A DNA stretch of 64,000 bases, taken from assembly GCA_949987705.1 (NCBI GenBank), contig OX465283.1, positions 78,687,720 to 78,751,719 of the forward strand. Direction: 5' to 3'. This stretch comes from Thereva unica (lineage: Eukaryota; Arthropoda; Insecta; Diptera; Therevidae). The translations under genes and the position numbers were made by a program. Below the pieces are notes generated by a model. It was given only the letters and a program-made list of their open reading frames with translations, was not told the origin of the DNA and did no database searches. Of this stretch, positions 45,576 through 56,600 are shown in pieces (within the stretch, counting starts at the first letter, position 1; the number at the start of each line of letters is the position of its first letter).

Positions 45576-46693
45576 AAAGCCATGCTCATGCCAAGTTCAC
45601 ACACACATGTAAGCAATTCGGTGGTCCGGGTGCAATATTCAGTTTCTGTCAAATCGTATGGAGAAGTGGATTTTAGAATTATTTTTTGTTATTGTTTAGT
45701 GAAATAATTATGTTAAAAGAAAGGTATTTAGTCGATATGCCTGACAACAATTGAATTAAAACGTTGGGATGGAAGTGATACCTAGAAATTAAGAAGTTTA
45801 TTTCGATTTTAGTGTTTTTTAGTGTCTTACAGTGGAAACTATTATATTCATGTAAACCTCATGTGATTTGATTAAAGAAATTTAAAAAAATTGAGTGATT
45901 AAATGTGTTAATTGTAATTAACAAAGTGGCCACTTGTTTACATTCGCGGTGGTTATCCCGTGTTTCATTAGAAAAAAATGTTGAGTTTTTCATGTTGTGC
46001 GGTGGTAAATAATAAAAATTACGTGCAGAAAAATGCTAAAGAAAGACCTAAAGTTATTGTTTTGATTGCCATTTAAATTGGGGCATATATGCATTTATGA
46101 AGGTTTTATCTTGGATATAAAGCCATTGCACATTTTGCCGATTACTGCTATACCCACAGTCTAGAATGATTTTATATCCAAAATTAAATATTTATACATA
46201 AATGCACAAAATATGCCCCAATTCAAATGTCAAACAAAACAATAACCTTAGCACTTTATTTCACATTTTCTGCACTTATATCTTAAATAATTACACCATA
46301 ATGAAGATACTATTCACTTTAAAATCACTGCAAATTCGATTACTATTGTTGGCCCACTGTATGGCACTAAAAAACACTAAAATTTAACTAAAATTCATAA
46401 TTTTTGGGTATTACTTCCATGCCAACGTTTTAATTTAATTGTTGTCAGGCATATCAACTAAATAACTTTCTTTTAACATAATTAGTTCACCGAACAAACA
46501 AAAAATAATAATTCTCACTCTCTTTCACAGCAACATGTAATTATTTTCATAAAATTATTCGCGCCGAAATAATTTTACCGCGTTCGATTTGAGTATTTTC
46601 GTACATAACTTTGTTAGGTTTGACGTTTCAGCCGGACCACAAAATAATACACACACAACTGCCGTACATGGCTTTGTAGTATAGAAGGTTGTG
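45576..46693. mobile_element. Imperfect foldback element (two arms of about 490 bp)
   Basis: The left arm phrases TATGTTAAAAGAAAG, GATATGCCTGACAACAATT and TTAAAACGTTGG reappear inverted at 46420-46480. GGTGGTCCGG (45622) pairs with CCGGACCAC (46632). The ends are AAAGCCATG...CATGGCTTT. A 17-bp direct repeat, ATTAGTGTTGCCAAAAT, flanks it (45559-45575 and 46694-46710). Confidence 0.7.
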
Positions 46694-46838
46694 ATTAGTG
46701 TTGCCAAAATAGATAGTATAGAAGTATAGATAGTATAGAAGGTTGTGCCAAAATGCTTCCCCGTGTTTAATAAATTGCACTTCCTCGTCTTCTCTTTTCA
46801 AAGAGTTATATCTCCTTGTATAGCCTCCATGGCGCCAC

Positions 46839-47627
46839 CAGTGTTGCCAATCTTACAAGCAGCAAAGCGCTAAAACTTAGCGCCTATATAAATGAATGAG
46901 CGCTAAAATTTAGCTCTAATTTAATTGAAGGAGCGTTAAAAAATTTTGTGCTCTATTTTAATGATAACAGCCTAACTATAGGACATAATTAAACTTATTC
47001 ATTTTTTTTACTAAGAAATTGGAGCGAGCAGTAGTTCTTCTGTCGCAATTCAAATTGACCACTTATCTTCCTCTTGGTAGAAGAATACACAATAAGGAAA
47101 AGCACAATATGAAGTAGAGAACGCGTTCAATTCCTGTTTTAGGAAATGGTCGGTTAATTTTCAGAAGCTGTTGCTCAAGAACTATTTCGAAACTGAAAAG
47201 CGTTAAGAATTTTTTGAAAGCACTAAACTAGCGCTTACGCGCTAAAGGCTATTTTTAAGCGCTAAAACACATTGGCCTCGATTCCCAGATCCGACGGGAG
47301 GGAAGTAAGTTGCGGATTTGACACTTTGCGATTCTCAGATCCGCAACCCCGAATTTCTTTTTGACATTTTCCGCGCTGTAAAAGTGTGATCCGCAACAAA
47401 TTTTCTGCGGATTTGAACGACAAATGCGCCTGAGATAATCCGACATCATATATTTCATTATCGCGTGAGTCTTCACTCCGAATTTTCGATTTAAACCAAT
47501 CCGGGACTGCGGATTTGAGAATCGCAAAGTGTCAAATCCTCACTCACTTCCCTCCCGTCGGATCTGGGAATCGAGGCCATTGATTAGCACCAAATCTAGC
47601 GCTCAAAACGTTAACTTGGCAACACTG
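46839..47627. mobile_element. hAT MITE (789 bp, 8-bp duplication) carrying a second MITE
   Basis: The ends CAGTGTTGCCAA...TTGGCAACACTG are the classic hAT start. The flanks GGCGCCAC at 46831-46838 and 47628-47635 are identical. The interior is rich in AGCGCTAAA repeats in both orientations. It contains the 47274-47578 element. Confidence 0.93.
47274..47578. mobile_element. MITE (305 bp, ATT duplication) nested in the hAT MITE
   Basis: The terminal inverted repeat starts GGCCTCGATTCCCAGATCC and continues CGACGGGAGGGAAGT. It extends about 70 bp with few mismatches. ATT occurs at 47271-47273 and 47579-47581. Confidence 0.9.
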
Positions 47628-47889
47628 GGCGCCACAGTCACATGTGCCCCAAAAAACATGGCGGATTATATTCATCCGGTTCAGGGCCAAGTTCGTTACT
47701 ATTAAAATATTTTATTTTACGCCTAACTTGAAAAATCAGATTCTGATTTTTCGTAATTAACCATTTTACGGATATTCCAATGAATTTTTATTAATTCCCA
47801 ATGGTTTTTTTGCATTTCGGCTGACAATTTTGAAGAAATCATCGAAATGGGTAAAATTCAGCTAACTTCATGTGGGGCACGCCACCTTA

Positions 47890-48912
47890 ACGCCCGCCGC
47901 ACATGCCCACACTCGCACTCGTTCACGACACTGCAGTAATGTGGCACTGACATTGGTGGACACGTGTTTGTCCGCATTTGCTAACACGAGTCGTACATCA
48001 GTCAGTGGCATTCAAGATGGGCGCGATAGACTTAAGTTCAATATCTGACAATGATAACGAGTTTTTATATAGATTTTTGTTAATAAGAAAAGCATCTGAA
48101 AAAAACTGGAAGAGCTCTTACATGTTCAGAGGGAAATCCATGGAAAATTTAACTTAACTTCCGAGTTTTCAGACGCAAAATTCAAAAACTATTTTAGATT
48201 GTCTAGGAATTTCAAAATAGAATCCTTTAATTTTACATTCTTGAAATCTGGGTGTTTTACTTCGTATATACATTTTCCGGTTCGAACAGTCGGCGTTACG
48301 CCCGCCGCACATGCCCACACTCGCATTGGTCGACACGAGCCGCGTGCGAGTGGCAGTATTACCTATGGCCCAGTACCGAACTCCGCATTTGCTCTCACGT
48401 GTCGATTTCGGCGCGGACATGAGCGTGTAGCGCGTGTCGGTCAGGTGATCGAGACACTAATTTCGAGTGGCAGTGGCGCGAGTGTTTGGAATGATGAAGG
48501 AATCAAATGAAACTGTTCGAACCGGAAAATGTATATACGAAGTAAAACACCCAGATTTCAAGAATGTAAAATTAAAGGATTCTATTTTGAAATTCCTAGA
48601 CAATCTAAAATAGATTTTGAATTTTGCGTCTGAAAACTCGGAAGTTAAGTTAAATTTTCCATGGATTTCCCTCTGAACATGTAAGAGCTCTTCCAGTTTT
48701 TTTCAGATGCTTTTCTTATTAACAAAAATCTATATAAAAACTCGTTATCATTGTCAGATATTGAACTTAAGTCTATCGCGCCCATCTTGAATGCCACTGA
48801 CTGATGTACGACTCGTGTTAGCAAATGCGGACAAACACGTGTCCACCAATGTCAGTGCCACATTACTGCAGTGTCGTGAACGAGTGCGAGTGTGGGCATG
48901 TGCGGCGGGCGT
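47890..48912. mobile_element. Giant-palindrome element: two 401-bp arms, about 221-bp centre
   Basis: The left arm (47890-48290) and right arm (48512-48912) are reverse complements with almost no differences (one seen, near 48192/48611). The termini are ACGCCCGCCGCACATGCCC. TA (or TTA, ambiguous) is duplicated at the borders. The centre (48298 onward) starts with another copy of the same terminus. The sequence without insert exists at 45170-45190. No transposase is visible. Confidence 0.92.
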
Positions 48913-49179
48913 TAGGCGATATCTGTGGCCAAAAATGAACTAGAAGTTTAGTTTCTGCTACGCATCAATTTCCGGTTATTTTCCTCATAAGAGTTATATC
49001 TCCTTAGTCTCCCTGACCCGATACATGAAGACTATTCCAATAGAAAACCTGGCCTGTTGTAGCACCCGAAAAATTAGTTCAAATCCCGAAAATAAGGAAC
49101 GCTTTTTGGGATGTCCATGCATATAAGTAGACCCTAAAATACACTTTTGTCTTCAAAATAATATTTGTCAATCGAGTGT

Positions 49180-49478
49180 CTATTGCGAGTGTCGATTAAC
49201 GATCGACTCGACTATAGTCGATGGTGTCGATTAATTTTCTTTTTGGCATTGTATAACCCAATCGACAAATATTTGGGCTACTCTGATTAGAAAATTATTT
49301 TTGTTGTTAAAATTTATTTCAAATTTTGTCGCTAGCAAAAAAGCAATCGATAAAAGCCGACTGTCAAATCGACAATTTTCGATTACAATCGACATTCGCA
49401 ATATCAAACTAAATAGTCGACACTCTATAATCGATAATTGTCGCTTGTCGATTAGGTATCGACACTCGCAATAGGGGC
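49180..49478. mobile_element. TIR element rich in TCGA words
   Basis: The ends CTATTGCGAGTGTCGAT...ATCGACACTCGCAATAG are perfect inverted repeats. The interior has many TCGATTA/TAATCGA words. No clear duplication. Confidence 0.8.
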
Positions 49479-49499
49479 CTCTTTTACTTGTTCTTGAGC

Positions 49500-49930
49500 T
49501 CTACCTAATCACTCTTGTTATTATTGCTCGCTGGTTGAATCAACTTCGATCGAGAGCTTCGTTGAATGAGAATGGTGATCCGTAATTTGATGTAGCCACA
49601 TTTATTGTGAACATTGAAATAACCCGAGACGACTTCGCATTCGGAAGGTAAAGTCAAGGCTTCGGTTCTTATATCAAGATATCCATAGAGGAAGCAGAGG
49701 AATACGACGTGGTTGATTGTGTTTGGATGATGATTTGAATCTAGACGTGGTCACTACATGAGACTGAACCACGTCATTCTTTACTTAGATTCACCAATTA
49801 TACCCTTAAACCACCAGAGTCAATAAAACCTGTCCTCGTCAGAATGTCTCGTCTCTTGAGGCTGAGCAAATTTCATCGACCGACAGATATTACCTGTAAT
49901 TCAATTTTGTTAGGTAGCATAGATGCTCAT
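49500..49930 (-). pseudogene. CR1/L2-like LINE endonuclease scraps
   Basis: TTGTGAACATTGAAATAACC and GCATTCGGAAGGTAAAG resemble the endonuclease region at 16250-16310 (TTGTGAACGTTGAAATCAC, CACTCCGGGTATAAGG). It is very decayed. Confidence 0.45.
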
Positions 49931-50065
49931 GTTAGACGATTCTGCGTTTCTTGGCTTGTACGAGTGGCCTTTACTTTTCAACTATACGTGCAGCACTTTT
50001 AATGCTGTAGACCAGGCCAAACTCATTTTTTTGTACATACTTTCTTACTGTGCATACCTAATCGG

Positions 50066-50213
50066 GAATGTTCCACAATTCGAGTGGAATGAAAACGAAT
50101 CGGAATTCAATTTCACCCGAATTAAATATATGTTACATATTTGAAATTGATGGAAATGTGGAACATTTAATTTCGATTTCGAGTGTATAATCGATAGAAA
50201 TCGAATTGTGGAA
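50066..50213. mobile_element. Short TIR element (about 147 bp)
   Basis: TGTTCCACAATTCGA...TCGAATTGTGGAACA termini are perfect. The interior is AT-rich. Confidence 0.75.
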
Positions 50214-50611
50214 CACCGCCAAATAACTACTTACATTTATTGTACATTATTGTTCTTTATGAGATAAGCAGGGTAGCTGGTATGCGAATATCGCAAATCA
50301 AAGTATGTAAGTTTGTAGATGCTTTTGAGTGTAGTAATTGTTAAAAATTTAAATTCAGAATTTGATTGAGTAAATAATTTTATCTTTGACACACTTATAC
50401 ATCATTCGGAATTAAAATACTTATTTCAGTCTCAAATGCACAAAACAAAATTAAATTAACGGAAAGCAACATAATAAAGCAAATATAAATTCTAACTAAT
50501 ATAAAATTATTTGGTATTTGTAAACTTTTAATATTTCAGCATTTCTTATATATGCATTATATGTATGTATATGTTTTTGGAATGAAGCTAACAATACTAT
50601 TTTTACACAAT
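50214..50611. other. 3' flank of HPS5
   Basis: AT-rich, no gene. An AATAAA overlaps the HPS5 stop codon on the minus strand, and other candidate poly(A) signals lie below it. Confidence 0.45.
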
Positions 50612-53600
50612 TTATTTGAGCAAACATTTCGTAAAGAAGTCCCTGCTAACTCCATCATGCGGTATTAGATTTGAGTATTTTAAAACCAGCCCAAGAATTT
50701 CTTGGGGATCTAAATATTCTAATGTGATATTTAGAAAATAATTCCATGTATAAAAGTAATTTCTTTTGGTTGATATTTGTATCATTTTATCACAATTAAT
50801 ACAGTTAAATCGTCCATTCTGTATGGCTGCAAACGTATTAAAGCATCGATCCCATGATTTATGATCGAAGTATTTTGCAGCATCTTCAAATAGATTCGAA
50901 TCCCCAAAATCCATAACAATTGGAATTATCTTGGCCAACTGATTTTCCTGAATGTAGAAACGACATATAACATCCAAAACAGCTGGTACTTGCCTTACAA
51001 TTTTAAAGCAGAGCTCTTGTTCATTTCTTGACCATAAGTATCTGATTAATGTTTCTCCCAATTCATGGAATTGACAAGAATTATCAAAATGTATTGGGAA
51101 ATCACAATTATCGCACCTTTGAAATTCATAGGCGTTGAGCAGAATGAAACCATTAATTATGAATTCCCTCGATGTATCGTCAAATTCCCAGATTAACTCT
51201 GGCTTCAAATAATGAAAATACATTTCATAACAATTTTTCTTAGCTTCAATTGGCTCGTCCCCATTTTCAATCATTACTGCTTCTAATTTAGAAAGAAGAA
51301 TTACTATTTCTTTAGAAGTGTACTCGTCAAAAACTGAACTGTAACGTTCCAAGAAATTAAGATTACTTATTTTGGAAGATTTGAAAATAATATAGAGATT
51401 GTGAATAGTTTTTTCTTCGTCTGTTATAACTCTTTCCCTTATAAGATTCTTCTTTGGCACAATTTTATTACTCACAATATCTTCATCTTTGTCAAATTGA
51501 TCATTGAGTTCCTTAAATGGAATTGTTCTTTCGACAGGTATAAGTTCGTTAACCAAATTTTTCTGTTCATCATTGAATATGTTAAATTTGTATTTAATAA
51601 TATTTTTACCAAATTTTCCAGTTACTGTAAGAAGGGCATCTTTAAGTTGTTTATCAGCGCTCGATTTCAATCTTAAATTGTCACAGAAAGCATTTTCCAA
51701 AACATAAACTCCAGTTTCAAATCTTCTCGTTTTGGGCACATCAATCTCCTTTTGCGTAATACTGTCAAAAATCACGGACAAATCATTAAGTAACTCATAT
51801 TGATTTGTTTTGATTAAATACGTTTTAATATGACTTAGTACCACTAAGTCATATTCTTCCTTCGCCTTTTCAGCGAAATACTTAACATTCTTTTTTAACA
51901 AACGACTGCACTGCAGAAATTTCTGTTGATGGACTAATTCAACTGCAACCGATTGTAGTGTTTGAAGTCGGACAGAGAATAAGCCTCCAATACTTGTAAA
52001 AATTAAAATATCCTCGTCAACTACTTTACAGTCAACGATTCTTTCAAAATGATTTGTCCAAAGAACAACGCTAGATATGCGGGGATCAAAGATGTATAAA
52101 CCAAAATCAGTAAATGATAAAACAAAATCGGAGAGAATTGTTTGAAGCTTGGCGAATTGTAAAGTTTGTGGTGGATAGTCCGCGATGTATTCATTGCTAA
52201 AATTGTCGTCATCTGGTCGAATTATTTTCGTTGGCGGGCAACCAAGTGCTGCTTTAAATTGATGGGTTTGTAAAACGTTGCCTTCTAAATCTACTTCCCA
52301 GAGTCGAGAGCCTGGACGAGAACAATAAATTCTTGATCCCATGATATTGTCATTTGATGAGATTGCAAAGCATGCCCCATAGTAGCCATCTCGTGGTCTG
52401 TTACCAATCTAGAAATTTAAAAAAACCATGTTAACAAATTTTTTTGTAATGGGAACTGTTGCTGTTTTAAATATAGCTCTGCTCAAAAGTAGTAAGTATT
52501 TCCTTATTCAACTATTTATAATAATTACAATTTGATCTGTTATGTATGGCTTGATAATCGAAAAAATGCGATTCTCTGAGAAGGAAGTTATGTAAAGCTG
52601 GACTTAAAGGCTGTAAGTTCAAGAAAAATAAAGGTAGTTTAGAATATCAATTAAAATAAACATTGAAAGGTGAAAGATCAAGATGAGCCTGCTATGCTGT
52701 TACCCATCCATTTCCGGTTATTTTCCCCATGAGTCTCCATGGCATGGAGACTATAACAAGAAGTTGAAACTCTTAAGGGGCCCATCCACGATCATTTTTG
52801 CGTGTCACGCAAGAATGTCATGCAAGAAGGTCGTTTTCCCATACATTATTATGCATGCAGTCAATCCTCAGTTTTAAGGAAGAAGTGTTGTTTACCTTAT
52901 CTACTGTAGCGTTCGGTTCCAGTTCTTTATATTATTCTAAAAGGTTTAAATATCCTCTATATTCTAATTGTCTGTTTTTATAGCTCATGATGACTCCGAT
53001 ATAATTAAAAAAACTCATTCCAAAAACAATTATTCACGGAACTCGCCATTTTGTATTTTATTTTGCAAACTGATTTTACTCCGATTTCACCTACTCACTC
53101 CGAAATTCACAGTCGGAATGACGAAATGATTGACAGCAACAGCATCCACTGCCCTTCATGCCGTCATTCACTTAGCTCCGCCTACAGGATTTCAAGCACT
53201 CTTGATTTCCGTCATGCATGTTTGTCCCTCCATGCTGCAAGCCCATACACTATCCCGCATACGTGTCAATCAACCTTGAATGTCATGCATGCCTGATCGT
53301 GGATGGGGGCTTTATGGTGAAAATAACCGGAAATGGATGGGTAGTAGAAACTAAACTTCTAGTACATTTTTGGCCACAGATGTCACCTAAAGCTGTGCCC
53401 CACATGAAGTTAGCTGAATTTTACCCATTTCGACGATTTTTCCAAAATTAAGTTAGTCGAAATGGAGCAATGCAGAAAAAATTCATTGGAATTTCATAAA
53501 AATTCATTGGAAAATTCATAAATTGGTTAAATACGAAAAATCGCATCGATATAAATCTAATTTCGAAGCTGATTTTTAGGCGTAAACATAAAATATCTTA

Positions 53601-56600
53601 ATAGTTAACGAACTTGGCCATGAACCGGATGAATTTAATCGGCCATGTTTTTTGGGGTACATGTGACTGTGGCGCCCTCATTAATCAGAAGAAAATTGAC
53701 AACACGGAGTTTGTATTCCTTGTATAGCCTCCATGCTCCCTGGTATAAAACTCAAATTTTAATTTTAAAGACTGACAGGTTGAACTTCTGACAACTCACT
53801 TTGAGAATTGTTGCCTGAAAAGTGATTCATGACATTTCTTGCTCTGAATTGCTCCAACTTGCCTTATTATTTTTTGACAGCTGCTCACTGTCACGGTATA
53901 CAGAAACCCCACGTGGGGCCCGCTTTCCATATAAAATCGAAGCTGTTGTTGTTTCTGCATTAGGGCTAATGTTACTAGGCGCCTTTTATACGGTATTCGA
54001 AGCTGTCAGTATTACCTTCTGTTTCTGTATACCGTGCTCTACTGTGAGCTGCCTTGAGCTTCTGCTCTTTTTTTGGTTTCATTAAATACAGCTATAAAGA
54101 ACAATTTTCTTGATCGCGGTACTTAATAGTACTACTTTCGCCGCGAGAAACCCCGTAGCCGTGGTTGTCGCCCAATTGTGGTTATGCAGTAACGTCTTAG
54201 CATCATAGTGTAACTTGACAAATGGCAACTGAAAACAGATTCTGACACATCGCAAGAAATCGTCAGAGCTAAAACCTCTGGCACTTTATGGTTGTAGGGT
54301 AAGTAAAAAAATTTCCCCGCATTTTGTAGCCCGAGAAAGTAAACCAACAGAAATCTGGCAGTTTCGGGCGCCCGAGGGAACCCGCTTGCGAGTACGCGAA
54401 CACAATTAATGGGGCTATTCACACGGTGCACATTCATGGCAAGTAAATCCGGTTTTATAGATGAGAGAGGGAAGGGAGCGGAAAAACTTAACGAAACATT
54501 TTTCACGCAAAAGCAAACGCATGTGAAAACTTACACACATATGAAATGTTACTTCTATCTCTTGTTTTCTTTAGCTCTGTTTTTGCCTGACAAGTGAATT
54601 TTATTTACAATACATTTAAACGTTCCTGTAAAGCTTTCAAATGTTGTAAACACAATTACGCCCCGTGTAATTTCTGAGGGGTTGAATAAAACCGGTTTTG
54701 CTCAACACAGTTATGGCAGCGTGTGAAGAGGCTCAATGATGCAAATTACACGGCATAACATTTCTTCCATCAACACTTCCAATAATTCCAATAAACCGGT
54801 TTTATAGGCAAGGGGTCGCGGGGAAGTTTGTTACTTGTGCATCTCGACTGCACAGAGCAACACACTAACACAATCATAATTTCATTCTCGGGGTCTATGA
54901 AAATGACTTAGCTTAACTGACAGTTTGTACACAGCTACATAGACAATAGAATTGTTACACGAAAAAATGCAGAACAGTCAGTTTATCGTGTAATTCGTAT
55001 AACACGCACAAACCGGTTTGTTAAGGCCGAAAGTGTTATCATGCCGTGTAATTTGCCTTCATAGGTTCCATCCACGGTCATACAGTCTTAGAATATAAAA
55101 GTACAGGAAGGGGCCCTCGCCGAATTAAAGCGTATTGAGTGCCCACGTATTGGTGGTTGTTTGAACTCTACAAGCGGAAAAAGCGAGTGGAATAGAGGAA
55201 GGGCAAGAATGAATTAAAGTTACGAATTATCTAAAATAAAATCTTGCTCCCAGAAATGAACTTTTTACCCGGCGTCACTGCGAAATCTAGTCAGCTGATC
55301 CCCTTGAACTTTGCGTTGGGACAGTTAATGTAAACAAAATAATCTAACCAAACAAAATTTATATTATTTTAGTATTAGCGCAGTGATTCACATATGTATT
55401 TATTAATAAATATATGTAGAATATGTGTTTAGGAAGTATTTTATTTAACACATTTACTTGAACGATTTCCCTTGCCGAAATTTCTTATTATTCCTACACA
55501 CCAACTGCATACTTCATTGTTCTTTTTTTACAGAAAACTCAGACCCCACGTTAATTTTCTTTTGAAGCCCGGTGGAATGTCGGCTGGGCATTTACACGGG
55601 CGGACACCAACGAACGAAAAATGTTAAAAATGATTGGGTTTTGTTGTTGCTTTTATAAAAACTTCATGGCTTTCTGTTCTTACTTGTTGAAATTTTCTTT
55701 TGCTTTCTCATCCTACCAACGCTAGCAAAAACAACAACGCAGTAACTGTCAAAATATCCGTCCACAGTTCGCTGAAAGTGTTCATGAACCGGTTCTACAC
55801 ATTCAACTTTGCATTCCACTTTTTGACGTTCAACTTTTTTTTTCTTTCACTCCAATGCAAAGTTTGAAACAGGCTCGAGTTGAAAGGAAAATGGAAAGCA
55901 GCATATAGTGCGTTTCCATGACAGCTTGAAGCTTACTTGAAGCGTACTTCAAGTACAAATGTAAACGCAAGCAGCTCGACTGGAGTCGATCAAAAAGATT
56001 TTTGTGATCGGCTCGAGTGCTTGTCATGTAAACCGAGCTTGAAAGCTTGAGTGCTCGAAATTGCGAAAGTTAGGCCTGTAAATGTGTCTAAAGGTAATGT
56101 GCGGGAATATGAGGAGACAAAAATATTTATGAAGAAATAAAAGCACCATAAAAGGAAGAAATAAAAGAAATATAATAGTAACTTCAAATGACAGCTAAAG
56201 AACTCAAGCTCAGTTCAAGCTAATATGCCGCTTCAAGTAGGCAGAGCATATACGCGCTCGAGTTCTTGAGATTTTCAAGCCTTCGAGTACTCAAGCTGTC
56301 ATGGAAACGTAGCACATGACAAGCACTCGAGCCGATCACAAAAATCTTTTTTATCGACTCCAGTCGAGCTGCTTGCGTTTACATTTGTACTTGAAGTACG
56401 CTTCAAGTAAGCTTCAAGCTGTCATGGAAACGCACTAATAGACTGGTTCTACACATTCAACTTTCCATTCCACTTTTTGACGTTCAACTTTTTTTTCTCT
56501 TTCACTCCAATGAAAAGTTTGAAACAGACTAGAGTTGAAAGGAAAATGGAAAGCAGCTCAGAATGGAATGGAAATTTGCGTTCAACTTTAGTATTTTCGT

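Larger units (their letters stand above)
43495..49015. mobile_element. hAT-like element with 8-bp duplication, enlarged to 5.5 kb by nested insertions
   Basis: The left end is CAGGGAGACTATACAAGGAG. The right end is the inverted CAGGGAGACTAAGGAGATAT (4-bp gap difference). The flanks are identical: ACCCGATA at 43487-43494 and 49016-49023. CAGGG ends plus an 8-bp duplication fit the hAT superfamily. There is no transposase. Related partial copies lie at 44850-45310 (inside), 52735-52775 and 53312-53752. The rest of the interior is a stack of other elements. Confidence 0.78.

Noticed and set aside
48169..48510. Overlapping frames of 83 and 103 codons in the big palindrome
   Set aside because: They are mirror images of the inverted arms and centre and have no family signature.
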